Shown: piece after piece, positions 34,830 through 47,095 of the stretch
How positions within the stretch are numbered: position 1 is the first letter of the stretch
How the letters are laid out: the number at the start of each line of letters is the position of its first letter
DNA from: Batkoa obscura
Lineage: Eukaryota > Entomophthoromycota > Entomophthoromycetes > Entomophthorales > Batkoaceae
Assembly: GCA_030770535.1 (NCBI GenBank)
Contig: JASVEC010000020.1
Location: 558,001 to 622,000, forward strand
DNA: 64,000 nucleotides
Direction: 5' to 3'
The notes under the pieces: generated by a model
What the model saw: only the letters and a program-made list of their open reading frames with translations
Database searches by the model: none
Told to the model about the DNA's origin: nothing
Translations under genes and position numbers: made by a program

Positions 34830-36212
34830 TGTTTTATTTTTTCAAGTTAAAAAAGAAAACGAGTATTAAGTTGTTAAACTGTCAATGTGACTGTTTTATA
34901 CTCTTTTTAGCATTATTTTTGCTACATCATCTTTATTCAGATTACATGTGAATTCTTAAAACATTGACTTTTTACGTAACAATTTCTCGTTTTAAGCTGT
35001 TTAATTGGCTATGTCTTTGGCTTTCTTTTTCAATTTGGTTGATTTCGTCTTTATTTTTTTATTTATCCACTCACTAAATCCTTCAGTTTGTTTGGTTAAG
35101 TTCGGTTTCAGTTGTAGTTGTAATGATTAAATTTTAATTATTAAAACTAGATATAATTTTTAACATTAAATATGTTATTAAACACATCTATTGTTTTATA
35201 TATATATTAACAAAATACTGAAGTCCTACTCTTTTGATATTCTAAAAAACATGATCTATTATACTTAACACATTAAGTATCTATAATGCCAAAATAACTA
35301 AAAACTAAACTAAAGAACATGGAATTATCTATCATTATATATTTATAATCTAAACTTAAAGCTAGTTTGTCAATATTTAACTCAATATTGTAAATCCTGA
35401 TTTTCTTTATAAATAAGTAAAATATCAAATGCAACAGTTCATACTTATTAACTCAATGACCCTGGTATAATGTATGCTCTTTTTATTTAATATAATAATT
35501 ACAAACTAAATTTAAAAAATGAGGATAATTTTTTTAGTTTTATTACCTTTTCCATTTTTTAAGCGCTATTTGAGTAGAAAAATTACAAGTAAAATTCCCA
35601 AATAAAAAAACACGTCTTCATATATTAGTACCGTTATTAATAATGATAATTGCCTTTAAATAATTTTAACTAAAAAAGCAATTTACAGTTCTTTCTACAA
35701 CGCAGAATGACAAAATATTTATTATATTAAATAAAGAAAGCTAAAGTAATAATAAATAAAAGTACGGGATGTTAGTTTTCTATAATTCTTGTAAAATGGT
35801 ATTTTATATTATGAATAAAACATTGAATTCTTTATTATAAAATAAACAAAAGTACTATCACTTTTCAATATTAAACAGATCAATTTATATTTTGCAAAAA
35901 TATTGATAGAAATGAAGTTCTATAAATAGAATTATTTTGAGCTTGTATTATTGGTTAAATGTAAGATAAACCAACCAGCAATTTGTAATGATAAAAGTTA
36001 TTCTCAAGTAGCTTAAGTTTTAGTATACCAATAAGAAGCTTTAAATTTTAATTCTAGCTTCGTTTATTAGTCAAACAAAAAGGTAAAGCAAAAAGGCATT
36101 GGATATATTTAAGGATAGTAAAAATTTGTAACTCATTTGCTGTGAAATATTATTAATAAAATAAAACTTTTTATATTTTTCAAGTAGTAAAAAAGATTAA
36201 GTTTATATAAAG
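34830..36212. other. Intergenic between ICL1 and NAP1, one MITE inside
   Basis: About 1.4 kb serving two divergent promoters. Apart from MITE copy 3 (35520-35620) no gene or structured element was recognised. Confidence 0.5.
35520..35620. mobile_element. MITE copy 3 (101 bp)
   Basis: Starts TGAGGATAATTTTTTTAG and ends AACACGTCTTCA before TA (35621-35622). The core TTTTTTAAGCGCTATTTGAG is exact. The left TA has become AA, showing some age. Orientation is opposite to copies 1 and 2. Confidence 0.8.
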
Positions 36213-37848
36213 ATGGACATTTCAGGTAATAAATATAACTAGAAGCAAAATTGATTTAGTTACTAATCTAGGTAAAGGTAGAAAAAATATGGTTGCACCA
36301 ACCCCAAACAACACCCCTTTAAATGCTGCTCCCATCTCTTCTTCTATGGCTCCTAATTTACCAACTATGGAGGAAGACGAAGGTAAATAAATAGTTCTTA
36401 AATTGAAAGCATGAATATTTATATATATATTATAGTATTAAATTTAGAGCAAGGAGGTGCTGGGTTTCCAAATGCAGCTTTAGTAGAAATGATTCAAGTA
36501 AACTTAATATTAGCTATGGTAAATCAATATTAACATATATTTAGGGAAGGTTAGGTTCATTAATGGGAAGAAAATCAGGATATGTCAATTCATTACCAGA
36601 AGAAGTTCAAACACGTATTAATGGACTTAAAGGATTACAAGTAATGAATATTACTAGTTTATTTGCCTGATTACTTATTTATTTTAGCTCAAACAAGCTG
36701 AGTTAGAAGCCCAATTCAATAAAAAAGTATTTGATTTAGAAAAAGAATTTTTAAAACTTTATCAACCATTATTTGAAGAAGTAAGTTTAATTTATTATGG
36801 TTAATGAATAATGGTTTAACAATTTAGCGCACTAAAGTTATTAGTGGTGACAAAGAACCCAACAGTGAAGATATTGAAGCTGGTAAAAAAATAAGAGAGG
36901 AAGAAGAACAAGAAGAGGTAAATTAAATTTGAATTAATAAAACTTAATGTTAAACATAATAATAGGGAGAGCCATTAGACAGTACTCCAAAATCAAATGA
37001 AGTTATGGATGGTATATCATATTAACACGGTTGTATAACTAATGCTAATATCAATATCAAATAGGTATACCTGAATTCTGGCTTACTGCATTAAAAAATC
37101 ACCCAGGAGTAGCAGATATTATCAATGATGATGATGAAAAAGTCCTTAAAAAGTTAGTTAATATTGAATATAGATTTTTGGAAAGCGATGAAGTAAGCCT
37201 CATTAAATTATTATTATAATTGTATTAATTATTCGCTGTTAGGCATTCGCTATTGATTTCCATTTTGATGAAAATGAATATTTCAAGAATCGTACGCTTA
37301 CAAAAACATACTATTATACACCATCAACCGATTTTGGAGAATATATATTAGATCGTAGTGAAGGGTATTTTAGTCATTTTATTTCAATAGCATGGTATTA
37401 ATTTTGTTTCTATTTAGCACTGAAATAGAGTGGAATAATGGGAAGAATTTGACTATGGAAATACAACAAAAGAAACAAATTAATAAGAGTAATTCATTTT
37501 AATATATAATTAATAACATTAATATTTATAACTATTGTAGTAACCCATGAAACCAGAATAATTCAAAAAGAAATTCCAAAGGATTCCTTTTTTACATTTT
37601 TCAGTCAAATTCCACAACCCAACCCAGAACATGAAGACTTTGAGGAACAAGAAAATGCCTTTCAACAAGCTATGGAGGCAGATTATGCTTTAGGAGAAGA
37701 ATTTAAAGTAAAAATCATACCCCATGCTATTGACTGGTTCACAGGTAAAGCATTAGCTTATGATTATTCAAATGACGTTCAGTATTATGATGAAGATGAT
37801 GAAGATGAAGATGATGAAGATGATGAGGATGATTTGAAGTTTGATTAA
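36213..37848 (+). CDS. NAP1: Nucleosome assembly protein 1
   Basis: Histone H2A-H2B chaperone moving between cytosol and nucleus. About ten small exons. The start chosen at 36213 gives MDISG, then an intron (36226-36271) and KGRKNMVAP in frame; ATG 36289 inside exon 2 is the alternative. Seen: GRLGSLMGRKSGYVNSLPEEVQTRINGLKGLQ, AQFNKKVFDLEKEFLKLYQPLFEER (the long dimerisation helix), GIPEFWLTALKNHP, FHFDENEYFKN, LTKTYYYT, KDSFFTFFSQI and DYALGEEFKVKIIPHAIDWFTGKA. The C-terminus is a long Asp/Glu tract (DEDDEDEDDEDDEDD) that is the usual histone-binding acidic tail, ending LKFD. Firm identification. Confidence 0.95.
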
Positions 37849-38440
37849 GATGATGAGGAATAATTTTATTATTAATAAATTTCTAACTTTTGCTTTTTTT
37901 CTTCTATTATTTAATCTTCAATTTAATCTTTTAGTAACTGATGCTATAAAATGAGCTTGGTTTACAAGAATTGTATTAAATAATATTACGTGATACAAGT
38001 ATTAGCTTGATATTGCTTTATAAGCGCAAATAAAAAACATCAATGATCAAATTAATGACATAAACATAGTTTTACAAATTTTAGTAAATTCTATTTTAGT
38101 TAGTATTATTTCATAAAATAGTATATTAACTCCATTAATTTAAAATATGTTATCTTTGAAACATACATTGATTAATTTTACTAAATAGTCGCATTTAATA
38201 TTCGATATTCGGCCAATAAAATATACTTTATAGTTTTAAAGTGCCTAGCATTTTAAAACTAATTGGATTACAATAAGCCTTTTTTCACCCCTATTTTAAT
38301 GACTAACTTCCACTAATTTTCCATTATCCAATTAAACTAAGCGATAAGCTAAGTTCATTTTATGAATATGAAAATCAAAGATTTCAAAAAATAAATAAAA
38401 ATAAAAAATTAACAAGGTTTGATCTTTTTTAATAAACAAA
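37849..38440. other. Intergenic between NAP1 and the kinase gene
   Basis: About 590 bp, AT-rich. No gene, repeat or distinct promoter motif recognised. Confidence 0.4.
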
Positions 38441-39881
38441 ATGTATTTAGGTAATAAGTTATATAAATATAATGGTAATAATACTAATTCATATTTTAGT
38501 AAAAAAGAGTTCAAGTTTATCAGGTTTTTTAACAAAGCCTCCATCAAGATGGAACCATTGCAATAAATATATGAGGCTTAATCAATTCTCTACTTGTTCA
38601 AAATTAAGCTATAATGAGCACGGATTTTATATTAACCAAGTTTTAGATACTTATACAGGAAAGGAGATTAAGAAGCTAACCTTAAGGCAACTTATATTTT
38701 TTGGAAGGAACTTAAATGAAGAGCGTCTATTAACTTCAGCTAATTATGTAAGAACGGAACTACCAGTACGTATAGCACATCGCATCAAAGATTTTCAAAA
38801 CCTACCATTTAAAGTAGGTATCAATCCATATATTCAAGAAGCGTATCAGCTTTATTGGGAAGCCTTTGATCAATTAAAAAAGATAAGAAATATTGATACT
38901 TTAGATAAAAATATAGAGTTTTGTAAAATTTTAAATGGTTTACTTAAAGAGCACTTAGTTGTTATTTCAAAATTATCTCTTGGTATGGCTGAATGTTCTC
39001 CGTATTTACCTCCTGAGCGTATCGATGGCTTTATGCATAAAGCTCTGACTTCTAGAATTGCTAGACGTGTGGTTGCTGAGCAACATATTGCCTTAACAAG
39101 TCAGTTTCAAAAAGAATTAATTGATAACTCTAAAGTAGGTATTGTTTCTATAAATTGTGATTCTTTATCTACTATAAAAAAATGCTCTAAATTAGCATTG
39201 AAAAATGTTGTTGATTCTTTTACTTGCTCAAGTGGAGGCAAAGTGCTGCCTAAGGAAGTTATACCACAGCTTATTATAAACAATGAAACAAAAGCTGGGT
39301 TTCCATTTGTACAAGACCATATAGAATATGTATTGTTTGAAGTATTAAAAAATGCATATAAAGCAACTATTAGCCATGCTTTATCTACACCAGATAGCTC
39401 TTATAGGGCACCACCAATTCAAGTAGCTATTGCAGAGGGATCAGAAGAAGTTGCCATAAGAATATCGGATTTAGGAGGCGGCATTCCCTTGAATTACCTT
39501 TCATCTTTGTTTTCATTTTCAAGATGTGATCAAGAGAGAAGAAATGCGCTTGGAGAGTTCCCTAAATTGACGGCTAAAGTGGATATGGATTTACCAATCA
39601 CACACAAATTAAATAAAGAAGAACTTCAACAAAATAATTTAGCAACTCAATTTTCAAAGACATGTTTCAGTAAGCTAGGAATGGGGTTACCAGTATCGCG
39701 CATCACTATGCAATATTGGGGTGGAAATTTAAACATTAATACTTTGCCAGGGTTGGGTACTGATGTTTATTTAAGGTTTCCTAATTCAAGAATTGGTGCC
39801 AAAGAGCACCTTGCTTTTGATCCCCCTATGTTAGATCAACATTATCCTACCCAAACTCTTGCTGCCGCCGTTGCAAAATGA
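38441..39881 (+). CDS. Mitochondrial pyruvate/branched-chain 2-oxoacid dehydrogenase kinase
   Basis: Kinase that inactivates the E1 subunit of a mitochondrial 2-oxoacid dehydrogenase. A 10-nt first exon (38441-38450, ATGTATTTAG) and an intron to 38499 give MYLVKKSSSLSGFLTKPPSRW, a basic Ser-rich mitochondrial presequence; ATG 38472 without the intron is the alternative. Then the N-terminal regulatory helices (RQLIFFGRN, ELPVRIAHRIKDFQNLPF, RIARRVVAEQHIAL) and a GHKL ATPase: N-box YVLFEVLKNAYKATI, G1 ISDLGGGIP, SFSRC, and GMGLPVSRITMQYWGGNLNINTLPGLGTDVYLRF. About 460 residues. It resembles yeast Pkp1/Pkp2; which complex it serves cannot be told from sequence. Confidence 0.9.
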
Positions 39882-40375
39882 TTTTATTCCCAGAACCATT
39901 ATTTAATATTTTTAATTTAAGTCTCTTTCTATTAATTCGTTTTAAAATATATATAAAGTAGTTTTTTGTATTTTTAATATTTTAATTTTAATTTTTTTAC
40001 ATTATTTAAAAACTATTAATGAATTATATCTTTTTATAATCTTAAAAGACGAGGCCTTAGATGTTTGTTGAGTCGTTGAGGCATATGTTTTGTCTTCTCT
40101 TTTTTCTATTTTTTTAAAGGCTATTTATTTAGAGATTGTTACAACTTTCAAGAATAGATGGTTGTAACTATGGTAATTTCCTTTTTGTTTAAGGATATAG
40201 TTAATAAATTGCTTGTCTTTTTAATGCAGAAAAATGGACAATAAACGAAACCAAAAAAGATATACCTACCTGTGCCATAAAATTGATCATAATACAATCA
40301 AAATATAGCTACTTTCATAAAATTTGAAATAGAAATAAAAATAGTAATTGCTGAATAACTTAAAAGATTTTTAAT
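39882..40375. other. Intergenic, convergent 3' ends
   Basis: About 490 bp of 3' flanks. A weak MITE-end-like stretch (AAAAATGGACAATAAACGAA, near 40228-40262) is too degenerate to call. Confidence 0.35.
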
Positions 40376-40933
40376 TTAACCAAAACGAGTACCGAAAACA
40401 TTGTTAGGGTCATTACGATCACCTGAGAAGGTAGTGACTTCATTGGAGTTATTGAATTTAACGTTATGAGAGTGGAGATAAGCACCAGTACCTTCATGAC
40501 GTAAAACAAAACGATCATTGGCGTGCCAGTCACCACCGGAACCGTCTTGTTTTTCGACAATCCAGTTATCGTTATTATCAGAAGCGTTATCATTACCGAA
40601 GCAAGAAACTTCATTTTGACCTGAAGATGGGGAACGTACGTTATGAGAATGTAACCACTTAAAGGTAGCCATGTGGTAGATACGTACTTTTGAACCATAA
40701 GGTATACGATTACCGTGTGGGATATCTTGGCCGTAAGGGGTAACTACTTGCCACCAATCTTCATGTTCAGCATTTTGAGAAGCAGCATGAACAATTTGTT
40801 GGCTGGAACCACCTTGGTAGTTTTGGGATGAGGAACGAATATAATAACCAGTTTCTAAATGGCGTAAGCAGATTTTAGAGCCGATATGGACGTTATGGTC
40901 GTCACCAATGTGATTAAAAACTGGGAAAGGCAT
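40376..40933 (-). CDS. MIR-domain (SDF2-like) protein without signal peptide
   Basis: Intronless, 185 residues, almost entirely a beta-trefoil MIR domain as in SDF2, protein O-mannosyltransferases and IP3 receptors. Three related units are visible: GSKICLRHLETGYYIRSSSQNYQGGSSQQ, GSKVRIYHMATFKWLHSHNVRSPSSGQNEVSCFG and NDRFVLRHEGTGAYLHSHNVKFNNSNEVTTFSGD, each with the HxxTxxYLHSHN-type core. A WW residue pair sits in EHEDWWQV. It has no signal peptide and no ER retrieval signal, unlike SDF2, so a cytosolic place is likely. Codon use is regular and free of rare codons, pointing to high expression. Specific ligand unknown. Confidence 0.9.
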   Translation of the reverse strand: MPFPVFNHIGDDHNVHIGSKICLRHLETGYYIRSSSQNYQGGSSQQIVHAASQNAEHEDWWQVVTPYGQDIPHGNRIPYGSKVRIYHMATFKWLHSHNVRSPSSGQNEVSCFGNDNASDNNDNWIVEKQDGSGGDWHANDRFVLRHEGTGAYLHSHNVKFNNSNEVTTFSGDRNDPNNVFGTRFG

Positions 40934-42013
40934 GTTTGATAGAAATAATAATAAAAAATAATAAAATGTACGGAGCTTTTACCTTTTTATATTGCTTTTG
41001 GGTAGTATTACTAGGATAGATTTGATGACATTTCATTAAGTATGATTGGTTCCTATTGTTATAACTATTTATTTCCTTGTTATTTATTAATGATTGGAAT
41101 CTATGACGTAGCCTAAGTTTGACTTAATATCCTCTATTTATTCTTACTTAAATCATAAGCCACTAATTATTTTTGGTCTTATTCTTGGGCAAATTCTTTT
41201 TATTAACAAAGTGACTTTTTCATTAATATAATAAAGTATTTGATAATCAATGAACACTGGTAACATATAATATATAATATATAATAATAAAATAATAATA
41301 TTATAAATAGTTTTGTTTTTTATTTAGTTTTTTAGTTTTAGTTTTTTATTTAGTTTTTTATTTAGTTTCTTGTTTAGTTTTAGTTTTATTTTTCTATTAG
41401 CTAATGCAATTTAAGTGGGATTTATGTTTCAGACAATTCTTAAGTGTGAGTGTTTGATGCTAAGTTGTTTAATTTTACTGAATTGCATTCTTCAGTTTAA
41501 TTAAACAGCAGTAGTTATTTGGTTCAAACAAATATAGCAGATAGTAAAACTGTACAATAAACTAATAAAATAATATAGTGTTTTAACGAAAGGATTCAAA
41601 CTATTTATCATTACTTTTAAATTAAAAGCTATGATTTTGAATTTTATTTTATTTTATTTTATTTTATTTTTATTTTATTTTTATTTTTACTAAAAATAAT
41701 AAAATGACAAATTTATAAAGCTAACTTATTTCATTTAATACTGATTGACCATTATTTATCACTCATGTTTTTGACAAAATATCGTTAACACTAGAATGAT
41801 TTTAGCTTATCTATGGCTTTTTTGATCTATTGTATTTACTTTTTATTTAATAATAATATTTTTATTATTTCTAAATTTTAATAAAAATCCCAAATTTTTT
41901 AAATGAACCTAACATCAGAACTGCAATTAATGCTAGCCAATCAAACCCAATCATTAGGTTTTTATAGATGAGATAAGATAAATGAATATTTGACAAACTA
42001 CGATATTTTAAAG
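40934..42013. other. Intergenic with low-complexity TTTAG/TTTTA repeats and CCAAT boxes
   Basis: About 1.1 kb. It holds T-rich imperfect repeats of TTTTTATTTAG type (41320-41400), a (TTTTA)n tract (41641-41690), and two CCAAT boxes (41937-41941 and 41947-41951) 60-80 bp before NDUFB9. The pair resembles the CCAAT pair of NDUFA8. Confidence 0.5.
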
Positions 42014-42386
42014 ATGGGTTACACATTACCAAAATTAACACATACTCAATATATACAACGTCTTTATAAGCGCTCCCTTAAATTAGCTTTAGATTGGCAT
42101 GTTACTCGTGATGTATGGCGTAAGGAAGCATTAAACATCCGTTCTCGCTTTGAAGCTAATCGTGGAGTAAGTGCTCCTAAAGACATTCGTGCTTTGATCC
42201 AAAAAACAGAAGCTGAATTAGAAGAACGCTCTCATCCCGATCCTCATATTTGGATTACTGCCCCAGAAGGCACTAAATGGGAAAGATTTGGGGTACAAAA
42301 GCCTATTGTAAGTTTTAATGATTGTAATTATATAAATTATTAATAGTGTTTTTTAGTTTTTTAAGAGTACTTATAAAGAGGAATAA
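42014..42386 (+). CDS. NDUFB9: NADH:ubiquinone oxidoreductase subunit NDUFB9 (B22, LYR family)
   Basis: Complex I accessory subunit of the LYR-protein family, which docks with the mitochondrial acyl carrier protein. Two exons (42014-42307, 42357-42386) give 107 residues. Seen: YIQRLYKRSLKLALDWHVTRDVWRKEALNIRSRFEANR, with the LYK-R version of the motif that animal NDUFB9 also has; KDIRALIQKTEAELEERSHPDP; and IWITAPEGTKWERFGVQKP. The open frame continues upstream of 42014 but has no ATG, so the ATG giving MGYTLPKLTHTQ was chosen. It is shorter than the animal protein at the C-terminus, as in other fungi. Confidence 0.9.
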
Positions 42387-42976
42387 ATTTACTAAAGAAT
42401 TTGTTAAATTACTATTATAGATTTTAGTTACTGGTAAATAGTTCGATTTATATTAATTTTAAAATGAATTTTCTATTTTACTAACTTTATAGGGTTAATT
42501 TAGGTCAATTTATTTTTAAAGTTAAATCTCAATGTTTTGCCAATATTTTTTCTAATTAAATCTATATAATATGCTAATTAATTATAAAGGAAAGTATTTA
42601 GGAACAAAAACTATGTTAGATGTAAATGTGATTTAAATTAAAGATTGGTCAGAGTCAAAGACATTAAAGTGGGAATAGAAGGGAAATTAATTTAGGACTA
42701 TAATTCTGAAATAAAGATGATAAAGATGAGTACTAAGTACTAAGATTTGTTATTATGGAAATGGGTATAGTATACAATCGTGTTAAAAAACGAGTCAGTA
42801 TAAATTAATCTAGAAAGAATTGTTAATTTCATTTGTATTTTTTGTGTTAGAATAAATAAATTGAAAGCTATATGTTTAAATATTAAATATTTTAAAATAA
42901 TAAAAAGCACACATTTTATAAAGGCTTTGATATGTTGTATCAAAAAAGCTAGACTAAAATTAATTATTTATTTATA
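42387..42976. other. Intergenic, convergent 3' ends
   Basis: About 590 bp, AT-rich, between the 3' ends of NDUFB9 and the trypsin gene. Nothing recognised. Confidence 0.4.
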
Positions 42977-43900
42977 TTAAAACATATTCCAATCGATAAA
43001 TTCCTTATAGGCAGATATCCTAGTAAATAAACCAGGTACTCCTTTTTTACCGCATTCTCTACCAAAGGAAGTAATTCCATAAAGAACTGGTGAATTGTTC
43101 TCATCATAGCCTATCAAGGGACCTCCACTGTCTCCCTTACATGCATCTAATAATATTAGCATCATTTAAATAGACTAAATAGCATATAGCTTACCTTGTG
43201 ATTTTTCTTTAGATCCACCAGCACAAAGCATGATTGAAGATTGAAAATCATTGTATATATTTTTGACCATTGACTCACATTTTTTAGCTGTTACAAGTGG
43301 CAATTCAACCTGCATAAGCTTATCTGAAATTGAAAATTCATCCTTTGGATCGGTTCTGCCCCATCCCATCGCGAATAATTGAGTGCTATCCATGTTATCT
43401 ATTTTATCCGTAGCAAAAGTAGGAAACTCTTTTACTTTTGTTTCTCTATCTAGCTTAAGGATAAGGAGGTCTGAATAAATCATAGAAGGGGTATAAGCAT
43501 AGTCAGTATGAAGGATTCTTCGAATAACTCTAAAGTCTTCACCCTGATCTTTAGTTTTATTACTTATATTAGTATAGCCTACTCGAACAATAACGTCTTG
43601 GGTACAAATTTCGTTTAAACTTAAACAATGACCAGCAGATAAAACAATATCAGAGGCTATTAATGTACCACCACAAAAGTGTTCCCTTTTAGAATTTGAA
43701 ATTGAAACCATCCAAGGAAACTTGTTTTTGGTAACTTCAATACCACCAATAATTCTAGCATCGTCTTGCTTTAATGATTTATCTGAGAGCCCATTGTTGG
43801 TGGTCATGTTATAACTTGGTTCCAGCTTTGGCTTTGCAATCTTAGCCTGTAATAAATTGCATAACGCTAAAAGCCCGATTGTAGCACTGCTAACTTTCAT
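42977..43900 (-). CDS. Secreted trypsin-like serine protease (S1A)
   Basis: Two exons, 43900-43195 and 43146-42977, give 291 residues. Signal peptide about 1-19 (MKVSSATIGLLALCNLLQA), a ~30-residue propeptide, then the activation site DDAR|IIGG. Catalytic His in SAGHC, Asp in YSDLLILKLD, Ser in CKGDSGGP. The residue six before the Ser is Asp (DACKGDS), the trypsin specificity determinant; its codon is split by the intron. WGRTDP, LCAGG and the terminal helix YKEFIDWN also fit. Cleavage after Lys/Arg is expected. Such enzymes are frequent in insect-associated early-diverging fungi; that link is inference. A 20-bp tandem duplication lies upstream. Confidence 0.95.
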
Positions 43901-44952
43901 TTTAAATAAACTACAAAGATTTGATTAACTAACTCATGGATTTAATAATAAATTGAAGAACATTCGTGGAGGAATTGTATTTTCCAAATATGTTAATATT
44001 CGTAAGCTAATGTGGTTCAAAATAAGTTAATGTGGTTCAAAATAAAGTTAACTTTGTAAGTCAGCTATAAACTATTTTTAAAATTTACACAATATATATA
44101 CTGATCTTTCATCTATATTATTGTCCCTAGGTCCAATTATAGAAACAACTCTCATAGAATTGAAATAGCACTTAGAAAATTAGCATGATATTATATAAGG
44201 ATGACATGTAAATCTTGAGTGAATATTCTTATTGAGAACTTAACTTTGATTTTTATAAAATTTAATATCTTTTGTTAAAATCTATTTTGTTAGTAATATT
44301 CGTTTTTTACATTAAGTTTGTATAGCTTGAACATATTTAATATAATATTCAAAGGCTCAAAAACTTTTAAGTCACATATTTAGTATTAAAAATGACGAAC
44401 ATTAAGAAATATTTTTTATTTATCTTGAAAAAAGTTGATATATTCTAACATATTTTTCATGTTATAAATACATTAATTACATATTATAATAATACTATTA
44501 AGATAGACCACTGAATTTCAATTATCCGATGTGTTAATTAAATAAAAATAAGATGGAGATGTTATTTATAATCAAGATCATACTTTTGACTTGTGCTATT
44601 GTTTTAGCTGACTGTTAATCCTTTTTAAATTTAGTGTTTAAATAAAATGAGCAATTTCATCAATACTATTAAAATACAAGTTAAAATAGCTTGTACAAGG
44701 AAATTTCAAAACCATCTCTTTTTTATGTTTATAGAATTTTTCACAATTAGTCGATTTATCTCCTTAATAAGGAACATTATTTTATGCCTAACAATATAAA
44801 TTTTTAAAAATTTATTAGCGGTTTATTCTAAAAATCAAAGGAAATTTTTAATATTTAAAGGGTTATTTTAAATTCGTATAATTGAAAGCACTTTTAAGAA
44901 ATCCAGATTGGAGAAGTGATAATTTGGTGTTAATTATAGTTAAATAGTCATA
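43901..44952. other. Intergenic, upstream of trypsin gene
   Basis: About 1 kb. The only distinct structure is a tandem duplication of TAATGTGGTTCAAAATAAGT (about 44008-44046), roughly 110-150 bp before the trypsin ATG. No gene recognised. Confidence 0.45.
44008..44046. repeat. 20-bp tandem duplication upstream of trypsin gene
   Basis: Two adjoining near-identical units of TAATGTGGTTCAAAATAAGT. The position in the proximal promoter of a secreted protease could make GTGGTTC a regulatory site, but this is speculation. Confidence 0.5.
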
Positions 44953-45691
44953 CTAAAAAGCTGAATCTGGGAAGCTGTTAAAAATTTCTACATTTTTTGG
45001 CAAAGAAGGATCCTTCTTTAAGCTAGTAATAGGATCATGCGTTTTAGATAGGATTAGTATCAACCTTGACATGGACATCCTTAGTCCCCTGATTACATCC
45101 ATTTCGCTATCCACATGTATATGGGGCTCAATGTGTCGTACGATATGTGATCTACCAATAGTTGTTTCACAAAAGATAACCTTTCTTACATCCAAACCGT
45201 GTTTTTTTGACAATTCTGAGTTATAAATAAGTTCTTCTATTTGTTTTTGTTCTTTTTTTGATCCTACAGTCCCAATTAAGTATAATTCATATTGTTCACA
45301 TAGCTTTTGCAATATTGGGACAATTGATTCAACAAAAGCGTAATTAGGAACAGATGGATCTTTTGATGGGTTCCAAAGCACAATCTGTAAATAATGTTAA
45401 AACCAATTTTGTACTGTCGCTTTAATGTTTACCTTATCTAACGATATCGAAAGAACCTTCTTTTTGCGCGATCTTTTGGGTAATATAGCTTTTTTTGGTT
45501 TAAACTAAAGTAAATATTTTAGCACAATATAATTTCAATTTAATTATTATTCTTACAACTAAACCAAGCCAAGACGAATGATACTTAAATTTGTAATACC
45601 ATGCTAATATCGATAATGCAATAATAAATATTATTTGCGTTGGGTATTTTTTTATCAATTTTACAATTTGGTATTTTGAAAATGAAAACAT
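44953..45691 (-). CDS. PEX22: Peroxin 22
   Basis: Membrane anchor that holds the ubiquitin-conjugating enzyme Pex4 on peroxisomes for receptor recycling. Three exons (45691-45557, 45504-45433, 45384-44953) give 212 residues. The N-terminus has a single span IIFIIALSILAWYY after a short basic stretch, then a basic linker KPKKAILPKRSRKKK. The soluble domain shows the family pattern: VLSISLDKIVLWN, LYLIGTV, VIFCETTIGRSHIVRHIEPHIHVDSE and a final amphipathic region. The CxTxxGRxxxxRxxEPxxHxD signature is the main support. With isocitrate lyase nearby it fits a fungus using peroxisomal fat oxidation. Confidence 0.85.
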
Positions 45692-47095
45692 TAAAAATAA
45701 AAATTCGAGTAAATTGGTTTGTTTAAATATCAGGCTCTAACTTTAGTCATGAGGTTAAGTTAAAGGTACTTGATACTTTATTGGCTATAAAGGTTAAGGA
45801 GTTTACATGTGAAAAATTGTTTTCCTATTTTATTCAATTAACCAATAAGTCTAGCTTCTTTGATTTTTATTTGCTTTTATTTGCTTATTTTAAGCTCAAT
45901 TTATTTGGCTATTTCACTAAACTTAGAAGTTTGCGTTAATTAAATATGCAGATCTTCTATTAACTTATGCCCAAACCATTATGAGGCCAAAAAGCTTTTG
46001 AGTATTTAAAGGGATTCATTTCTTACACTTGATTTACGTAATTAAAAAATAGATAAAATAACTTTATTATAATATGGGAATGTATTTTTGTATTTAAGAA
46101 TTTTACTGACAATTTTTCCACATAAATAGCGCTTAAAAAATGGAAAAATAATGAAACTAAAAAAAACAGCCCCATATATTGGAATATGAGCTTAAACTTT
46201 TAAGATTTAAATCAATGTTTGGATATAATTAAAAATAATGATATAATTTAAGATCAAAGATAATATAAACTCAATAGCGCAATCATTCTATTTAGTGTTC
46301 TATTCTCGGACTATTGTGATCCATTTAATAAATGATTAACATGAAACTAAAAACTAGCATTAAAACTATAATTAACACTTCATTTGTATTTTTATTTTAT
46401 TGAAGTTTAGAGTCATAAAAGAAAATAAATTATTTTAAAACAACTTTCTAATAGTTTAAAATGACAATTGTTTTTAATAATCAATAGTAAATAATAAATG
46501 TTTCTTTATTTTAATAATGATTGTATAGATATTGGCATAACTTACATATAATTCCCAAAACATACTTATTGAGGTAATATATATTTGATAACTTATTAAT
46601 TAAATTATATTTTGCATAATACAATGCCTTGAGGTAAAAGCTTTGTTTTGAAACAATATATAGAATGAATTTTAAAAGTTTAGGATTATTTGATAGGCAA
46701 TAATGGAGTTATAAAATAAAATAATTTGTATTAAAATTAATAATATTAAATATTAGCTTTAGATCATATATTTGATATATCATATTTTTAAAGAACGATT
46801 TACATTTATAACAACTTTTCCAAAAACAGAAAGTTTGGCCCTTTATAACTGTTTATAATTTAGCTAAATAGTGCTACTAAAAAATAATAGCATAAAATAT
46901 AAACCCAAAATGGTTTTTGATATTATAGTAGTAAACACTCTTATCTCAATATAATATAAAAATTAGGTATATACTATGATAAATTCAAAATAAAAACAAA
47001 AACAAATTAGAACTCGCTTTTAAACTCAATTAATAAAAAAAATCAAATTAACTTGGACACTAATTAATAATATAAAACCAATCTTATTAATGAAA
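45692..47095. other. Intergenic with one MITE
   Basis: About 1.4 kb of very AT-rich sequence. Except for MITE copy 4 (46075-46174) nothing was recognised. Confidence 0.5.
46075..46174. mobile_element. MITE copy 4 (100 bp)
   Basis: Starts TGGGAATGTATTTTTGTATT after TA and ends AAACAGCCCCA before TA (46175-46176). Core ACATAAATAGCGCTTAAAAAATGG. Same orientation as copies 1, 2 and 5. Confidence 0.85.

Noticed and set aside
40200-40265. Possible ninth MITE downstream of the dehydrogenase kinase gene
   Set aside because: Only a short AAAATGG...GAAACCAAAAAA likeness; neither terminus nor TA flanks can be identified.
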